Part shown: piece after piece, positions 28,858 to 37,741 of the stretch
How positions within the stretch are numbered: the first letter of the stretch is position 1
Layout: each line of letters begins with the position of its first letter
DNA from: Myxococcus hansupus
GTDB taxonomy: Bacteria; Myxococcota; Myxococcia; Myxococcales; Myxococcaceae
NCBI RefSeq assembly: GCF_000280925.3
Contig: NZ_CP012109.1
Span: forward strand, 7,708,501-7,772,500
Reading direction: 5' to 3'
DNA: 64,000 nucleotides
Position numbers and translations under genes: made by a program
Notes under the pieces: model-generated
What the model was told of the DNA's origin: nothing
Database searches by the model: none
What the model saw: the letters and a program-made list of their open reading frames with translations, nothing else

Positions 28858-30525
28858 ATGCGGAAGACGAGGATGCTCGGCGCCACGGGTACCGCCATCG
28901 TGGCCACGTTCGCCGCGGGCGCTTGCTACGACTTCGACGGCGCGCGGCAGCGCTGCAGCGACGAGGGCCGCTGCGAGCCCAACGTCGCCGCCTGCACGCC
29001 CCAACCCGGCACCGACTGGCCCGACGACACCTTCGCGGACACCGACTGCGACGGCGTGGATGGCCAGGCGGACGCGGGCCTCTTCATCGACCCGGTGGAC
29101 GGGGACGACGACGCGGGCACCGGCACGCGGCAGGCGCCGCTGCGCACCGTGGGCCGGGCCCTGGCCATGGTGCGTGGCTTGGACGGCGGCCCCGGCCCCA
29201 GCCACCTGTTCCTGGCGGGCGGCGCTTATGACGAAGCGGGCCTGGTGCTGGACGTCCCCGTCTCGCTGCACGGCGGCTACAGCGGCCGCGGCGGCGGCTG
29301 GCGGCGCAGCGCGGAGCAGGTGGCCCGGTTCGATGCCGGCTCGCTGGGGATGACCGTGCGCGGCCTGCACGATTCGGGCGTCGTCGTGGAGTACGTGGAC
29401 ATCCACGCGGCCAACGCGACGGGGGCCGGTGAGCCGTCCATCGCCTTGCGCACGGTGGACTCGACGGGGCTCCGCCTCCGTCACGTCACGCTCGCCGCGG
29501 GCCGAGGTGGCCCGGGTTCCCCAGGTGCCGTGGGCGCTTCAGGCACCGAGGGGCTCCCTGGCGGAGCGGGCCAGGATGGAGGCATCAACAACTCCGACGT
29601 GGGCGAGGGGGGCTACCCCGCGGAGGCGAACTGCCCGGACGGCACCCAGCCCAACGGCGGCGCGGGCATGATTGGCAACGCCGGGAGCCGGCCTGGCAAC
29701 GACGGTGAAGCTGGCAGCCCCGCGGATGGCGGCGCGGGAGGCAGGGGCGGCGACATGGCGGATGCCGCGTGCTCTGGAAATCAGTGCATCTGCAACCCGC
29801 CGCCGGGCGCCCCCGGTGGAGCTGGCGTGGATGGCGGCACGGGTGCCTCGGGCGAAGGCGGCGCGGGGTTGGGCCAGGTGCAGGACGCGACGTGGGCCCC
29901 AGACCCGCTCCAGGCAGGTGAGGCGGGCGGCGATGGCACCTCAGGCCACGGCGGCGGCGGCGGCGGGTCTGGAGGAAGCTGCTACGTGCCGGGTGTGAGC
30001 GTCGCGGGAGGCGGAGGCAGCGGCGCGGGCGGCGCGGGCGGCTGCGGCGGTGGCGGCGGCGGCGGCGGCGGCGGGGGCGGTGCCTCCATCTCACTGCTGC
30101 TCGCCGGTTCGCAGGTGGCCGTGGAGCAAGGCAGCGTGCTGCGGACGCTCGGCGGAGGCCCCGGAGGAGAGGGAGGCTCGGGCGGACCGGGCGGCGCGGG
30201 CGGCCCGGGCGGCGCAGGCGGCGTGGGCGGCAACGTCACGCGCTTTCGGGGCACGGAGCCCAACATCCTGTCGTACCAGACGACGGGCGGCCACGGCGGC
30301 CCCGGGGGTCCTGGAGGAAACGGTGGCCCGGGCGGCGGCGGCGGCGGCGGTGGTGGTGGCCCGTCCGTGGGCGTCTGGTGCGGGCCGGGCTCGGGGGTCG
30401 TCGTCACCGAAACGGGCATCACCTTCGAGCTGGGCCTGGGCGGTCCAGGGGGAGCGGGTCCGGGTCAGACGGGCAGCACGGGCGAGCAGCGGCAGGACGT
30501 CGGCTGCACCGCGCCCAACCCGTAG
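28858..30525 (+). CDS. Gly-rich (collagen-like/PGRS-like) lipoprotein
   Basis: 555 residues. A lipobox (AAGAC, Cys23) follows MRKTRMLGATG. Residues 50-80 have acidic DxDxDG repeats like calcium-binding thrombospondin type 3 motifs (DTDCDGVDG). A middle region (about 80-215) looks like a parallel beta-helix: GGYSGRGGGW, VVVEYVDIHAANAT, LRLRHVTLAAGRGG. From about 215 on the sequence is runs of GG/GxGG units such as GPGGAGGPGGAGGVGG, interrupted by Cys-containing loops. The DxD sites suggest cation-dependent folding. A cell-surface or spore-coat role is plausible but not shown. It follows the previous gene by 14 bases and probably shares its transcript. Confidence 0.7.
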   Translation: MRKTRMLGATGTAIVATFAAGACYDFDGARQRCSDEGRCEPNVAACTPQPGTDWPDDTFADTDCDGVDGQADAGLFIDPVDGDDDAGTGTRQAPLRTVGRALAMVRGLDGGPGPSHLFLAGGAYDEAGLVLDVPVSLHGGYSGRGGGWRRSAEQVARFDAGSLGMTVRGLHDSGVVVEYVDIHAANATGAGEPSIALRTVDSTGLRLRHVTLAAGRGGPGSPGAVGASGTEGLPGGAGQDGGINNSDVGEGGYPAEANCPDGTQPNGGAGMIGNAGSRPGNDGEAGSPADGGAGGRGGDMADAACSGNQCICNPPPGAPGGAGVDGGTGASGEGGAGLGQVQDATWAPDPLQAGEAGGDGTSGHGGGGGGSGGSCYVPGVSVAGGGGSGAGGAGGCGGGGGGGGGGGGASISLLLAGSQVAVEQGSVLRTLGGGPGGEGGSGGPGGAGGPGGAGGVGGNVTRFRGTEPNILSYQTTGGHGGPGGPGGNGGPGGGGGGGGGGPSVGVWCGPGSGVVVTETGITFELGLGGPGGAGPGQTGSTGEQRQDVGCTAPNP

Positions 30526-30543
30526 CGTCCGCTGTCCGACGTT

Positions 30544-30599
30544 GGAGTGCCTGTCCGTGGGCGAAGGCGTGCTGCGCCTGACCGCTCGACAGGCACTCC
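30544..30599 (+). terminator. Perfect 12-bp stem with nested hairpin, terminator or leader element
   Basis: GGAGTGCCTGTC pairs exactly with GACAGGCACTCC over 12 bp. Within the 32-base interior, AGGCG-TGCTG-CGCCT forms a 5-bp inner hairpin. The element lies 19 bases after the Gly-rich lipoprotein stop and 59 bases before the kinase start. It may simply end the upstream transcript, or act as a leader structure for the kinase gene. Confidence 0.6.
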
Positions 30600-30657
30600 T
30601 GGACGGAGCACATCGCCCCACCCGGCTCCCTCCTGGTACGCTGCTTCCCGGTTAGAG

Positions 30658-32415
30658 ATGGCTTCCGAGTTGATCTGCGATACCTGCGGCCACGCCGTAC
30701 CTGCCGACACCGCCGTGTGCCCACGCGATGGGACGGTGGTGTTGACGTCGTTCGACGTACCCGCTCGCGTGGAGGAGCCGAACGTCGTGGTGCACCCCCC
30801 GGAACCGCTGCCCGCCGCACCGCAGAGAGACCCGCTCATCGGCCTGAAGCTGGGTGAGTACGAGCTGCGCTCACGCATTGGCGTGGGCGGCATGGGCCTG
30901 GTGTACGAAGGCATCCAGCCGCTCATCGGCAAGCGCGTGGCGGTGAAGGTGCTGCGGCCGGAGCTGGCCCACTCCACCGAACAGGTGGAGCGGCTGCTCG
31001 CCGAGGCCCGCGCCGTCAACGCCATCCGCCACCGCGGCATCATCGACATCTTCGGCTTCGGCCAGGTGCCGGACGGCCGGCAGTACATCGTCATGGAGTA
31101 CCTGGAGGGCCAGGCGCTCGACGCGGTGCTGACGGAGAAGAACCGGCTGCCCGTGCAGGAGGCGCTGGCGCTGCTCGACGAGGTGCTCGCCGCGCTGGCC
31201 GCCGCGCATGGCGCGGGCGTGGTGCACCGCGACCTCAAGCCCAGCAACATCTTCCTGGTGCAGCAGCCGGACGGCTCGCGCTACGTGAAGGTGTTGGACT
31301 TCGGGCTCGCCAAGCGGGGCCAGGGCCCCACCGGCCGCACCGCGCAGACGCGCACGGACATGGTGGTGGGGACGCCGGAGTACATGGCGCCGGAGCAGGC
31401 GCGGGGCCAGGAAGTGGGGCCCATGACGGACCTCTACGCCCTGGGCGTCGTCACCTTCGAAATCGTCACCGGCCGGCTCCCCTTCGTGGGCAGCTCCCCG
31501 GTGGACCTGCTGATGAAGCACGTGGAGGCACGGCCGCCCCGGCCGTCGGAGTTCGTGTCCGATTTGCCGCCCGCGCTGGACGCCTTCATCCTGCAGATGC
31601 TCACCAAGGACCCGGAGACGCGGCCCAACTCGGCGGACGCGCTGCGGCAGCAGTTGCAAAAGCTGCGGCGCACCCTGCGGGCCTCCACGCGCTCCAACCC
31701 CAGCGCGCTCGCGCCCGGCTTCGAGAAGTCCGCCGCGGCGGAGGCGGACTCGCGCCGCCCCACCACGCCGGTGCCGGTGCCCCCGGAGCTGACGGCGGAG
31801 CTGACATCCCAGGAGCCGCGCACCGCCGGGGCCCCAAGCCCGCTGCGCAAGCACCTGCCGTTGATTGCCGCGCTGGCCTTCGCCGGGGTGCTGCTCACGG
31901 GCGCCGCGGCCGTCATCGTCCGGAGCTCGAACGCCAACGCGCTCATCCCGCCGCTCACGGGGCCGGTGAAGACCGCGCCCGTGCTTCCCGTTCAGGCCGC
32001 GGCCACCCCGCCCCCGCCAGCGCCGCCCGTGGAGACGCCCCCGCGGGCCCCGGTGGTGGAAGCCGCGCCGCTGGAGCCCCAGGTCCCGGAGGCCGTCGCC
32101 GGCACCGGGGCGGCCTCCGAGCCCGACACCCGCGCGAAGGCCGTGCGGGCGCGCCCCGAAGCCGAGGTCGCCGTCGCTCCGCCCCGGCCGATGAAGTCAT
32201 CCGCGCCCACGCTGGAGGACATCCTCCAGAGCATCGACCGGCTGGAGCGCCGGGTGGAGCGGCTCGAGACGTCCGGGAAGCTCGACGCCCCCAAGGCGAA
32301 CGCCGCGCGCAACCTGCTGGCGAAGTACCGCGACGACGCCCGCGCCGACACCAGCGCCCCCGCCCGCATCGACCTGCTGAAGAAGGTCACGGGCGTGGCG
32401 GGGATGATTCGCTAG
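30658..32415 (+). CDS. Eukaryotic-like Ser/Thr protein kinase with N-terminal zinc ribbon
   Basis: 585 residues. A CxxC...CPRDG zinc ribbon (residues 6-24) precedes a kinase domain (about 65-335): Gly loop GVGGMGLVYEG, Lys in VAVKVLRPE, HRDLKPSNIF, DFGLAKRG and GTPEYMAPEQARG. All catalytic residues are present, so it should be active. A Pro/Ala-rich linker leads to one membrane segment at about 400-420 (LPLIAALAFAGVLLTGAAAV). A C-terminal region with a helical end (about 515-585) is likely periplasmic. Like many myxobacterial kinases it would carry its sensor outside. A ribosome site is not evident. It converges on the GT51-like gene. Confidence 0.93.
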   Translation: MASELICDTCGHAVPADTAVCPRDGTVVLTSFDVPARVEEPNVVVHPPEPLPAAPQRDPLIGLKLGEYELRSRIGVGGMGLVYEGIQPLIGKRVAVKVLRPELAHSTEQVERLLAEARAVNAIRHRGIIDIFGFGQVPDGRQYIVMEYLEGQALDAVLTEKNRLPVQEALALLDEVLAALAAAHGAGVVHRDLKPSNIFLVQQPDGSRYVKVLDFGLAKRGQGPTGRTAQTRTDMVVGTPEYMAPEQARGQEVGPMTDLYALGVVTFEIVTGRLPFVGSSPVDLLMKHVEARPPRPSEFVSDLPPALDAFILQMLTKDPETRPNSADALRQQLQKLRRTLRASTRSNPSALAPGFEKSAAAEADSRRPTTPVPVPPELTAELTSQEPRTAGAPSPLRKHLPLIAALAFAGVLLTGAAAVIVRSSNANALIPPLTGPVKTAPVLPVQAAATPPPPAPPVETPPRAPVVEAAPLEPQVPEAVAGTGAASEPDTRAKAVRARPEAEVAVAPPRPMKSSAPTLEDILQSIDRLERRVERLETSGKLDAPKANAARNLLAKYRDDARADTSAPARIDLLKKVTGVAGMIR

Positions 32416-32421
32416 CGACGC

Positions 32422-33192
32422 TCAGCGCGAGCAGGCCAGCGGCTGGTCCATGGCGTTGCGGGCGCGGTCCTCGCTCACCAGGCGCCAGCCCGCGAGGTCC
32501 TCCAGCAACATGTTGCGGTTCTGCCGCAGCACCGTGGGGTTCTTGCAGAGCTTGATGCTCCGGTAGTCGTAGTAGGGCGGCAGGGCGAGCTGCAGCTCCG
32601 CGAGCTCCTCCAGCTTCAGCTCCCCCAGCTCCTTGTTGAAGAGCTTCAGCGCCGCGTCCTCCACGCCGACGATGCCCCGCTCGAAGTAGATGGTGGCCAG
32701 GTCGTACGCGATGAGTTGGTCCTTCTGCAGGAAGGTGTGGATGCGGTGGGCGGCCACGGACTGCTCGCGCGTGCCCTTGATGCCCAGCGCATCGGCGATG
32801 CGCATGGCCAGGATGCGCTCACACGCGCCATCTCCCGGCGGCGCCGTGCCCAGCAGCACCCCCGCGAACAGCCGCCAGGCCCACTTGGGGCCGTCCTCGC
32901 GCGGCGTCTGGAAGTACCGAGGGCACTCCATGTGGCGGATGTAGAGGGCCACCAAATCCTTGGGCAGCTTGGAGAAGTCCGGCCGCGAGAAGGTGATGGG
33001 GCGCGGGTTGCGCTCGTACTGCCCCGCGCGGAGGCTCATCCGCTCGCCTTCGATGCTGTGCTTGAGCTGTTTCTCCACGTCGAATTCGCTCTCCAGCGGC
33101 GGCAGCTTGCTCGCCGTGTAGAGGTACGTCAGCGGAATCACCACGCCGGCCAGGCCCAGCATGAACAGAGTTATCCAGAGCAGACTCTTCAC
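32422..33192 (-). CDS. Degenerate GT51 transglycosylase-like membrane protein
   Basis: 256 residues with one N-terminal membrane segment (about 4-26), as in monofunctional peptidoglycan glycosyltransferases. The order of segments resembles GT51: IRHMECPRYFQ stands where the catalytic Glu-Asp-x-x-Phe lies (Glu89 kept, the following Asp lost), and the usual GxSTITQQLA is replaced by ACERILAMRIADAL. The region TIYFERGIVGVEDAALKLFN matches the YLNxxYFGxGxxGVEAAA...YF pattern, followed by ELKLEELAELQLALPP. Key residues are missing, so transferase activity is doubtful; it might be a scaffold or a divergent enzyme. It is read divergently from the flavin reductase-like gene. Assignment is by pattern only. 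Confidence 0.6.
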   Translation of the reverse strand: MKSLLWITLFMLGLAGVVIPLTYLYTASKLPPLESEFDVEKQLKHSIEGERMSLRAGQYERNPRPITFSRPDFSKLPKDLVALYIRHMECPRYFQTPREDGPKWAWRLFAGVLLGTAPPGDGACERILAMRIADALGIKGTREQSVAAHRIHTFLQKDQLIAYDLATIYFERGIVGVEDAALKLFNKELGELKLEELAELQLALPPYYDYRSIKLCKNPTVLRQNRNMLLEDLAGWRLVSEDRARNAMDQPLACSR

Positions 33193-33246
33193 CCCCCCAG
33201 GCTAGCAGGGGCGGCACGCGGACGGCGTGTGGGTTAGAACCGCGAC

Positions 33247-33942
33247 ATGCCCGACTGGCACCCCGCCACCGTCACTGAAAGTGCGCCCGCCGCCGACGGC
33301 CTCACCGACCTCGTCCTCGACGTGCGGGGCACGCCCCTGGCCGGAACCCACGAGCGGCCCGGCCAGTACGTCCACCTGCGCCTGCCTGGGGTGGGACAGG
33401 GGCTGTTCGCCATCGCCTCCCCGCCCGGGCCCCAGGGGACGCACTGGGAGTTCCTGCTCAAGGTCGGCAGCCCCCTGCCCGACGCGCTCATCGGCCTGCC
33501 CAAGGGCGCCCGCGTCGAGGTGTCACGCCCGGAGGGCCGGGGCTTCCCCATGGAGCGCGCGCGGGGCCAGGACGTGCTGCTGTTCGCCACCGGCTCGGGC
33601 ATCTCCGCCATCCGCTCCGTCATCACCAGCATCCAGCGGGAGCGCGGCGACTACGGCGAGGTGACGCTCTACTTCGGGGCGCGCACGCCCGGCGCCTTCG
33701 CCTACGGGGATGAACTGCAGGAATGGGAGGCCGGCGGCGTGCGCGTGGTGCGCACCGTCAGCCAGCCCGGGGCCAGCGGCTGGCAGGGCCTCACCGGCTA
33801 CGTGCAGGCCCACCTGGGAGAAGGCCCCCTGCGCCCCTCCGCCGTCGCCTTCCTCTGCGGCCAGAAGGAGATGGTGCAGGGGGTGATGAAGACGCTCCAG
33901 GCGCTGGGCATGCCCACCAGCGACATCCACCTCAACTACTGA
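33247..33942 (+). CDS. Ferredoxin-NADP reductase-like FAD/NAD-binding protein
   Basis: 231 residues. The N-terminal beta-barrel (about 1-95) has RPGQYVHLRLPG, similar to the FAD-binding RxYS region but divergent. The C-terminal nucleotide domain (about 100-230) has VLLFATGSGISAIRSVIT, the GxGxxP-like loop, then VTLYFGARTPGAF and VAFLCGQKEMVQGVM near the end, typical of the FNR/oxygenase-reductase family. There is no iron-sulfur domain. It probably transfers electrons from NAD(P)H to a partner. No ribosome site is seen; TAGAAC ends six bases before the ATG, so the mRNA could be leaderless. The stop overlaps the WD40 gene's stop by a few bases in convergent orientation. Confidence 0.75.
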   Translation: MPDWHPATVTESAPAADGLTDLVLDVRGTPLAGTHERPGQYVHLRLPGVGQGLFAIASPPGPQGTHWEFLLKVGSPLPDALIGLPKGARVEVSRPEGRGFPMERARGQDVLLFATGSGISAIRSVITSIQRERGDYGEVTLYFGARTPGAFAYGDELQEWEAGGVRVVRTVSQPGASGWQGLTGYVQAHLGEGPLRPSAVAFLCGQKEMVQGVMKTLQALGMPTSDIHLNY

Positions 33943-35579
33943 GCGGCGGAGGCCCCCGACGCGCCGAGCCCTTCCACCGTGGGCGACGTGTAGGCCACGT
34001 CCAGCAGCACGGCCGCCGGGTCGCTGTCGCCGTCGCGGCTGGCCACCTGCGGCGTCCACGCGGCCACGCCCACCCAGCGCCCATCCGGGCTGAAGCGCAC
34101 GCGCCGCACGGACCAGTCGAAGCGGTGCTCGCCCTTCGCGCCCGCGTCGCCCTCCGTGAAGAGGTACACGCGCTTGTCCCAGCCCCCGCTGGCCAGCGAG
34201 CGCCCGTCCGGAGAGATGGCCGCCGTGGCCACCACGCCGTGGTGCAGCGGCCACTTCGACAGCACCTGACCGGAGCCCGCGTCCACGATGACGCCCGCGT
34301 TGAAGGGGCCCTGGGGCTCCTCCACGCCCTTGCGCTCGCGCTCATAGACGGCGCGGTCGCGCTCCGGCTTCTGCTCCGACAGCCCCACGCCCAGCCGCTG
34401 CCCGCGCGCGTCCACCGTGACGTCGCTGACGAAGGCCGGGAAGGTGAAGTCCGAACGCCGCGCGAGCACCAGCGCCTCCACCGTGGGCGCGCTGTCGGAC
34501 GGGCCGCCCTTCAGCGCGAGCACCGCCTCCTGCGTGACTTCGTCGAAGGCCACCTCCACCCGCTCGGAGAACGGCGCGCCCAACACGCCCTGGAGCCCCT
34601 GCGGCACACACGCGTCGCAGATGGCCACGTCCACGCCCTCCACGCGCATGGACTTGAAGCGCAGGGACTGGGCCCGCGCCAGCCGCGCGGCCACCGTGCC
34701 CAGCGGCCCGGGGACGTTGACCGTCTCCTGAAGGAAGGGCACGTCGATGCCCGCCGAGGCGGCCGCCTCGCGGGTGAGGACCAGGGCGGGAGCCCGCGCA
34801 TCCACCGCGAAGGACAGCGGCGCCTTGTCGTTCATCGTGCCGCCCAGCACCACCGAGCCGGCGCGGCGCTCGAAGCGCGTGCGCGCCTGCCCGGGACGCA
34901 GCGCCTCCACGGCGGTGCGCCACGCGCGCACGTGTTTGTCCCAGCCACCGGAGTACAGCGTCCCGTCCGGCGCGAAGACCAGCGCGCTCACCTGCCCCAC
35001 GTGTCCGCGCTCCTCGGAGCCGTACTCCAACGCGGGCGAGGACAGCACCGTCATCAGTCCCTTGTAGCTGCCCACCACCAGCCAGGGCAGCACCGGATGG
35101 AAGGCCACCACGGCCAGCGGCTCCTCGGTGCGGCGCTCGCTCTTGAGGGCGCCCGTGGCGGCGTCGAAGAGGCGCACCACGCCGTCCTTCCCCGCGGTGG
35201 CCACCCACGCGCCGTCCGGCGAGAAGGCCACGCCCTCCACGTCGAACTCGTTGGGGTTGATGGCCGGGTCCGCGAGCAGCGTCGGCGCGGCGGAGCCCAG
35301 CTCCCAGACGGAGAGGAAGTAGGACTTGCTGCCCAGGCGCGAGTACGCCACGCGGGCCCCCTGGGGCGCGAAGGCCAGGCCCCAGATGAAATCCTTGTTG
35401 TTGAGGACGGCCCTGGGCACCAGGCCCGCGGCGCTGCCGGACAGCCAGGTGCCCGGCTCCGCGTCCAGCCGCGCGCTCAGCTCCGGGGACACCCGAGGGG
35501 GTGCGTGTGCACAGCCAGAACTCCCCACCGCCACCCACCCGCCCACCAGCAGTGCGACAGCCCCCCTCACGACCTTCAT
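33936..35579 (-). CDS. WD40-repeat lipoprotein with inserted retropepsin-like domain
   Basis: 547 residues. A signal with lipobox GSSGC puts Cys23 as the lipid site. WD40-type units run from about 60 to 225 (VEGVAFSPDGAWVATAGKDG, VSALVFAPDGTLYSGGWDKH). Residues about 240-355 form a different domain: SFAVDARAPALVLTREAA with a DxxA in place of the DTGA of aspartyl proteases, then GLQGVLGAPFSERVEVAFDE, the usual closing pattern of retropepsin-like folds. WD40 units resume at about 400-547 (AAISPDGRSLASGGWDKRVY). The lost Thr and Gly of DTGA suggest no proteolysis. The ATG overlaps the upstream gene's stop (ATGA). It likely works with the LpoA-like protein in the envelope. Confidence 0.7.
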   Translation of the reverse strand: MKVVRGAVALLVGGWVAVGSSGCAHAPPRVSPELSARLDAEPGTWLSGSAAGLVPRAVLNNKDFIWGLAFAPQGARVAYSRLGSKSYFLSVWELGSAAPTLLADPAINPNEFDVEGVAFSPDGAWVATAGKDGVVRLFDAATGALKSERRTEEPLAVVAFHPVLPWLVVGSYKGLMTVLSSPALEYGSEERGHVGQVSALVFAPDGTLYSGGWDKHVRAWRTAVEALRPGQARTRFERRAGSVVLGGTMNDKAPLSFAVDARAPALVLTREAAASAGIDVPFLQETVNVPGPLGTVAARLARAQSLRFKSMRVEGVDVAICDACVPQGLQGVLGAPFSERVEVAFDEVTQEAVLALKGGPSDSAPTVEALVLARRSDFTFPAFVSDVTVDARGQRLGVGLSEQKPERDRAVYERERKGVEEPQGPFNAGVIVDAGSGQVLSKWPLHHGVVATAAISPDGRSLASGGWDKRVYLFTEGDAGAKGEHRFDWSVRRVRFSPDGRWVGVAAWTPQVASRDGDSDPAAVLLDVAYTSPTVEGLGASGASAAQ

Positions 35580-37741
35580 GTCCCCGAGCCTCCTGACGCC
35601 GAGGCGGCCTTCTGCCGCTCCTTCTCGACGTTGATTTCCGTGACGCCCTTGTTGTCGATGGACAACAGGAACAACTGCTTCACCGCCTCGCGCTTCTCGT
35701 TGAAGGACGTGCGCCCGGTGGCGCCGTCGAAGTCCTTCAGGTTGGAGAGCGACTCGCGCATCTGCGCGCGGGTCCGCGGCGCATCCTTCTGCTCCATGAG
35801 CTGGCGCAACATCCGGCCAGAGTCGTAGCCAATCGCCTCCAGCAAACCCGGGTCGCGGCCCGTCTCCGCCCGGTAGGCCTCCCGGTACTGCTGCACGAAG
35901 CGGCGCGTGGCCGGGCGCTGCGAGTCCACGAAGAAGCCATCCACGTACACCGAGCAGGTGACGAACTTGCCGCCGCGCTCCACCAGCTCCGGCAGGCCCG
36001 AGCGCCCCTTGGGGCTGCTCCACTGGTTGGCGCCGAAGAGCGTCACCGTCTTCAGCTCCTTCTTGCCCGTCGTCTTGCGGATGCGCTCCAAATCGCGCGG
36101 GTCGCAGGCGTTGGTGACGATGTCCTCCACCGCCAGCGCGGGCGCGACGAGGCTGACGCGGCGCCAGTCGTCCGGCATGAAGATGGCGTCGAAGTCGATG
36201 ATGGGCTCCACGCCGCTCTTCACCTTCTCCAAGGCCTTGCGGCGGCGGAACGCGTCCAGGTTCTCCCCCTGCACGTCGCGCAGCCCTTCGATGTAGTCGC
36301 CGCGGTCATCCAGGTAGTAGCGGCCCACCAGCTTCTTGGCCTCGGTGGTGAAGGTCGTCTGGTCGTGCGAGTACCGCTCCGCGCCGCGCACCCCGCCGCC
36401 GCGCGCCACGACTTCGTCCCAGAAGGCATCCGCCAGCTCCACGCCGTAGGGGATGTTCGGGTAGAGCACCGCGAAGCGCTTGTAGCCCTTCACGTTCATC
36501 GCGTAGTCGGCGATGGCCTCCGCCTGCGCGGCGTTGGTGAGCATGTTGCGGAAGACGAAGGTGCCCAGGTCGGTGATGTTCTCCTGGCGGCTCATGGTGA
36601 GCAGCGGCACCTGGAGCTCCTCCGCCAGCAGCGCCGCGCGCTTGGAGTCGTCTCCGAGCAGCGGCCCCAGCACGGCGATGGCGCCGTCGTCGAAGGCGAG
36701 CTGCTCCATCGCCTGGCCCGTCTTGTTGACGTCGCCCTGCGTGTCCTTCACCACCAGCTCCACGCCGCTGCCTTCCAACCCGAGCTGGATGCCGCGCAGC
36801 ACGGCCTCGCCAATGGGCTGGTAGCGGCCCGTCATGGGCAGCAGCACGCCCACGGTGCGGGGGCGGGCCTCCACGCGGCGGGTGGCGCGCGCCAGCAGCT
36901 CCCGGGCCTGCGGCGCGAAGGCATGGTTCGGCGCCTCCGCGAGGAAGCGGTTCAGCGTCTCCTCCAGCCGCGTCCAGTCCCGCAGGTGGTAGTAGATGCG
37001 CGCCAGCTTGAAGTGGATGACGGGCCACGCCGGGTTGGACGGCGACAGGCCCTCCGCCACGCGGGCGATGTCCACGAAGCCCGCGCGGCCCTCCACCAGC
37101 GCCTCCACCTTGGCCACCGCGGCGGCCTGCGCCTGGGAACCCTGGGCCTGACCGGCCTCGTCCACCGCCAATTGCAGCGCCTGGCCATAGAGGCCAGCGC
37201 CCTCGGCGGCGCGGGCGGCCTGGTTCAGCAGCGCGGTGCGCTCGGCGCCGGAGGCGCGCTCGGCGAGGCTTGCGAGCGTCTGGTACGCGTCGCGGTAGGC
37301 GCCCACCTCCATGGCGGAGACGGCCAGCTTGTACTTGGCGTCATCCGCCTGCGCGTGGAGCGGGTTCTCGAAGAGCAGCTCGTTGAAGCTCTTGCGCGCG
37401 TTGACGAAGTCCTTGGACTCGAAGAAGAGGACGCCCGCCTGATACAGCGCGTCCTGACCGGCGGTGGTGGCGGGATACGCCTTGCGCACCGACAGGTAGG
37501 CCTCCGCGGCCTTCTTCTTGTCCGGGGTGGACTGGGCCGTCTGGGCGGCCTGCGCCAGGGCCGTGTCCGCGGCGGGGTCCTTCTTCGCCTCCACCGTGGG
37601 ACGCCGGGGGAAGGGGTCTCCCGTGGGGACATCCCCTCCGCTGTCACGGCCCGAAGGCGTGCGGGAGGAACGAGGGCAGGCCGTCAGCAGCAGGGCCAGG
37701 GCGATGACGAGCGAGCGGCGCAGGGTGGGCAGGACATCCAT
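35576..37741 (-). CDS. LpoA-like lipoprotein: TPR region plus Leu/Ile/Val-binding-type domain
   Basis: 721 residues. A signal ends in LLLTAC (Cys22). TPR-like helices fill about 50-290 (QDALYQAGVLFFESKDFVNA, RLEETLNRFLAEAPNHAFAP). A periplasmic binding protein type 1 domain (Peripla_BP_6) runs from about 305 to 695, from VGVLLPMTGRYQPIGEAVLR through VLGPLLGDDSKRAALLAEEL. Such a TPR plus binding-protein layout occurs in LpoA, the outer-membrane activator of PBP1A, but similar proteins occur without a known ligand. It is first in a two-gene operon with the WD40 lipoprotein. The ligand, if any, and PBP partner are not known. Confidence 0.75.
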   Translation of the reverse strand: MDVLPTLRRSLVIALALLLTACPRSSRTPSGRDSGGDVPTGDPFPRRPTVEAKKDPAADTALAQAAQTAQSTPDKKKAAEAYLSVRKAYPATTAGQDALYQAGVLFFESKDFVNARKSFNELLFENPLHAQADDAKYKLAVSAMEVGAYRDAYQTLASLAERASGAERTALLNQAARAAEGAGLYGQALQLAVDEAGQAQGSQAQAAAVAKVEALVEGRAGFVDIARVAEGLSPSNPAWPVIHFKLARIYYHLRDWTRLEETLNRFLAEAPNHAFAPQARELLARATRRVEARPRTVGVLLPMTGRYQPIGEAVLRGIQLGLEGSGVELVVKDTQGDVNKTGQAMEQLAFDDGAIAVLGPLLGDDSKRAALLAEELQVPLLTMSRQENITDLGTFVFRNMLTNAAQAEAIADYAMNVKGYKRFAVLYPNIPYGVELADAFWDEVVARGGGVRGAERYSHDQTTFTTEAKKLVGRYYLDDRGDYIEGLRDVQGENLDAFRRRKALEKVKSGVEPIIDFDAIFMPDDWRRVSLVAPALAVEDIVTNACDPRDLERIRKTTGKKELKTVTLFGANQWSSPKGRSGLPELVERGGKFVTCSVYVDGFFVDSQRPATRRFVQQYREAYRAETGRDPGLLEAIGYDSGRMLRQLMEQKDAPRTRAQMRESLSNLKDFDGATGRTSFNEKREAVKQLFLLSIDNKGVTEINVEKERQKAASASGGSGT

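Noticed and set aside
29982-30422. Proline-rich minus-strand frame (146 codons)
   Set aside because: Reverse of the GG-rich coding tract; Pro runs are simply the complement of Gly codons.
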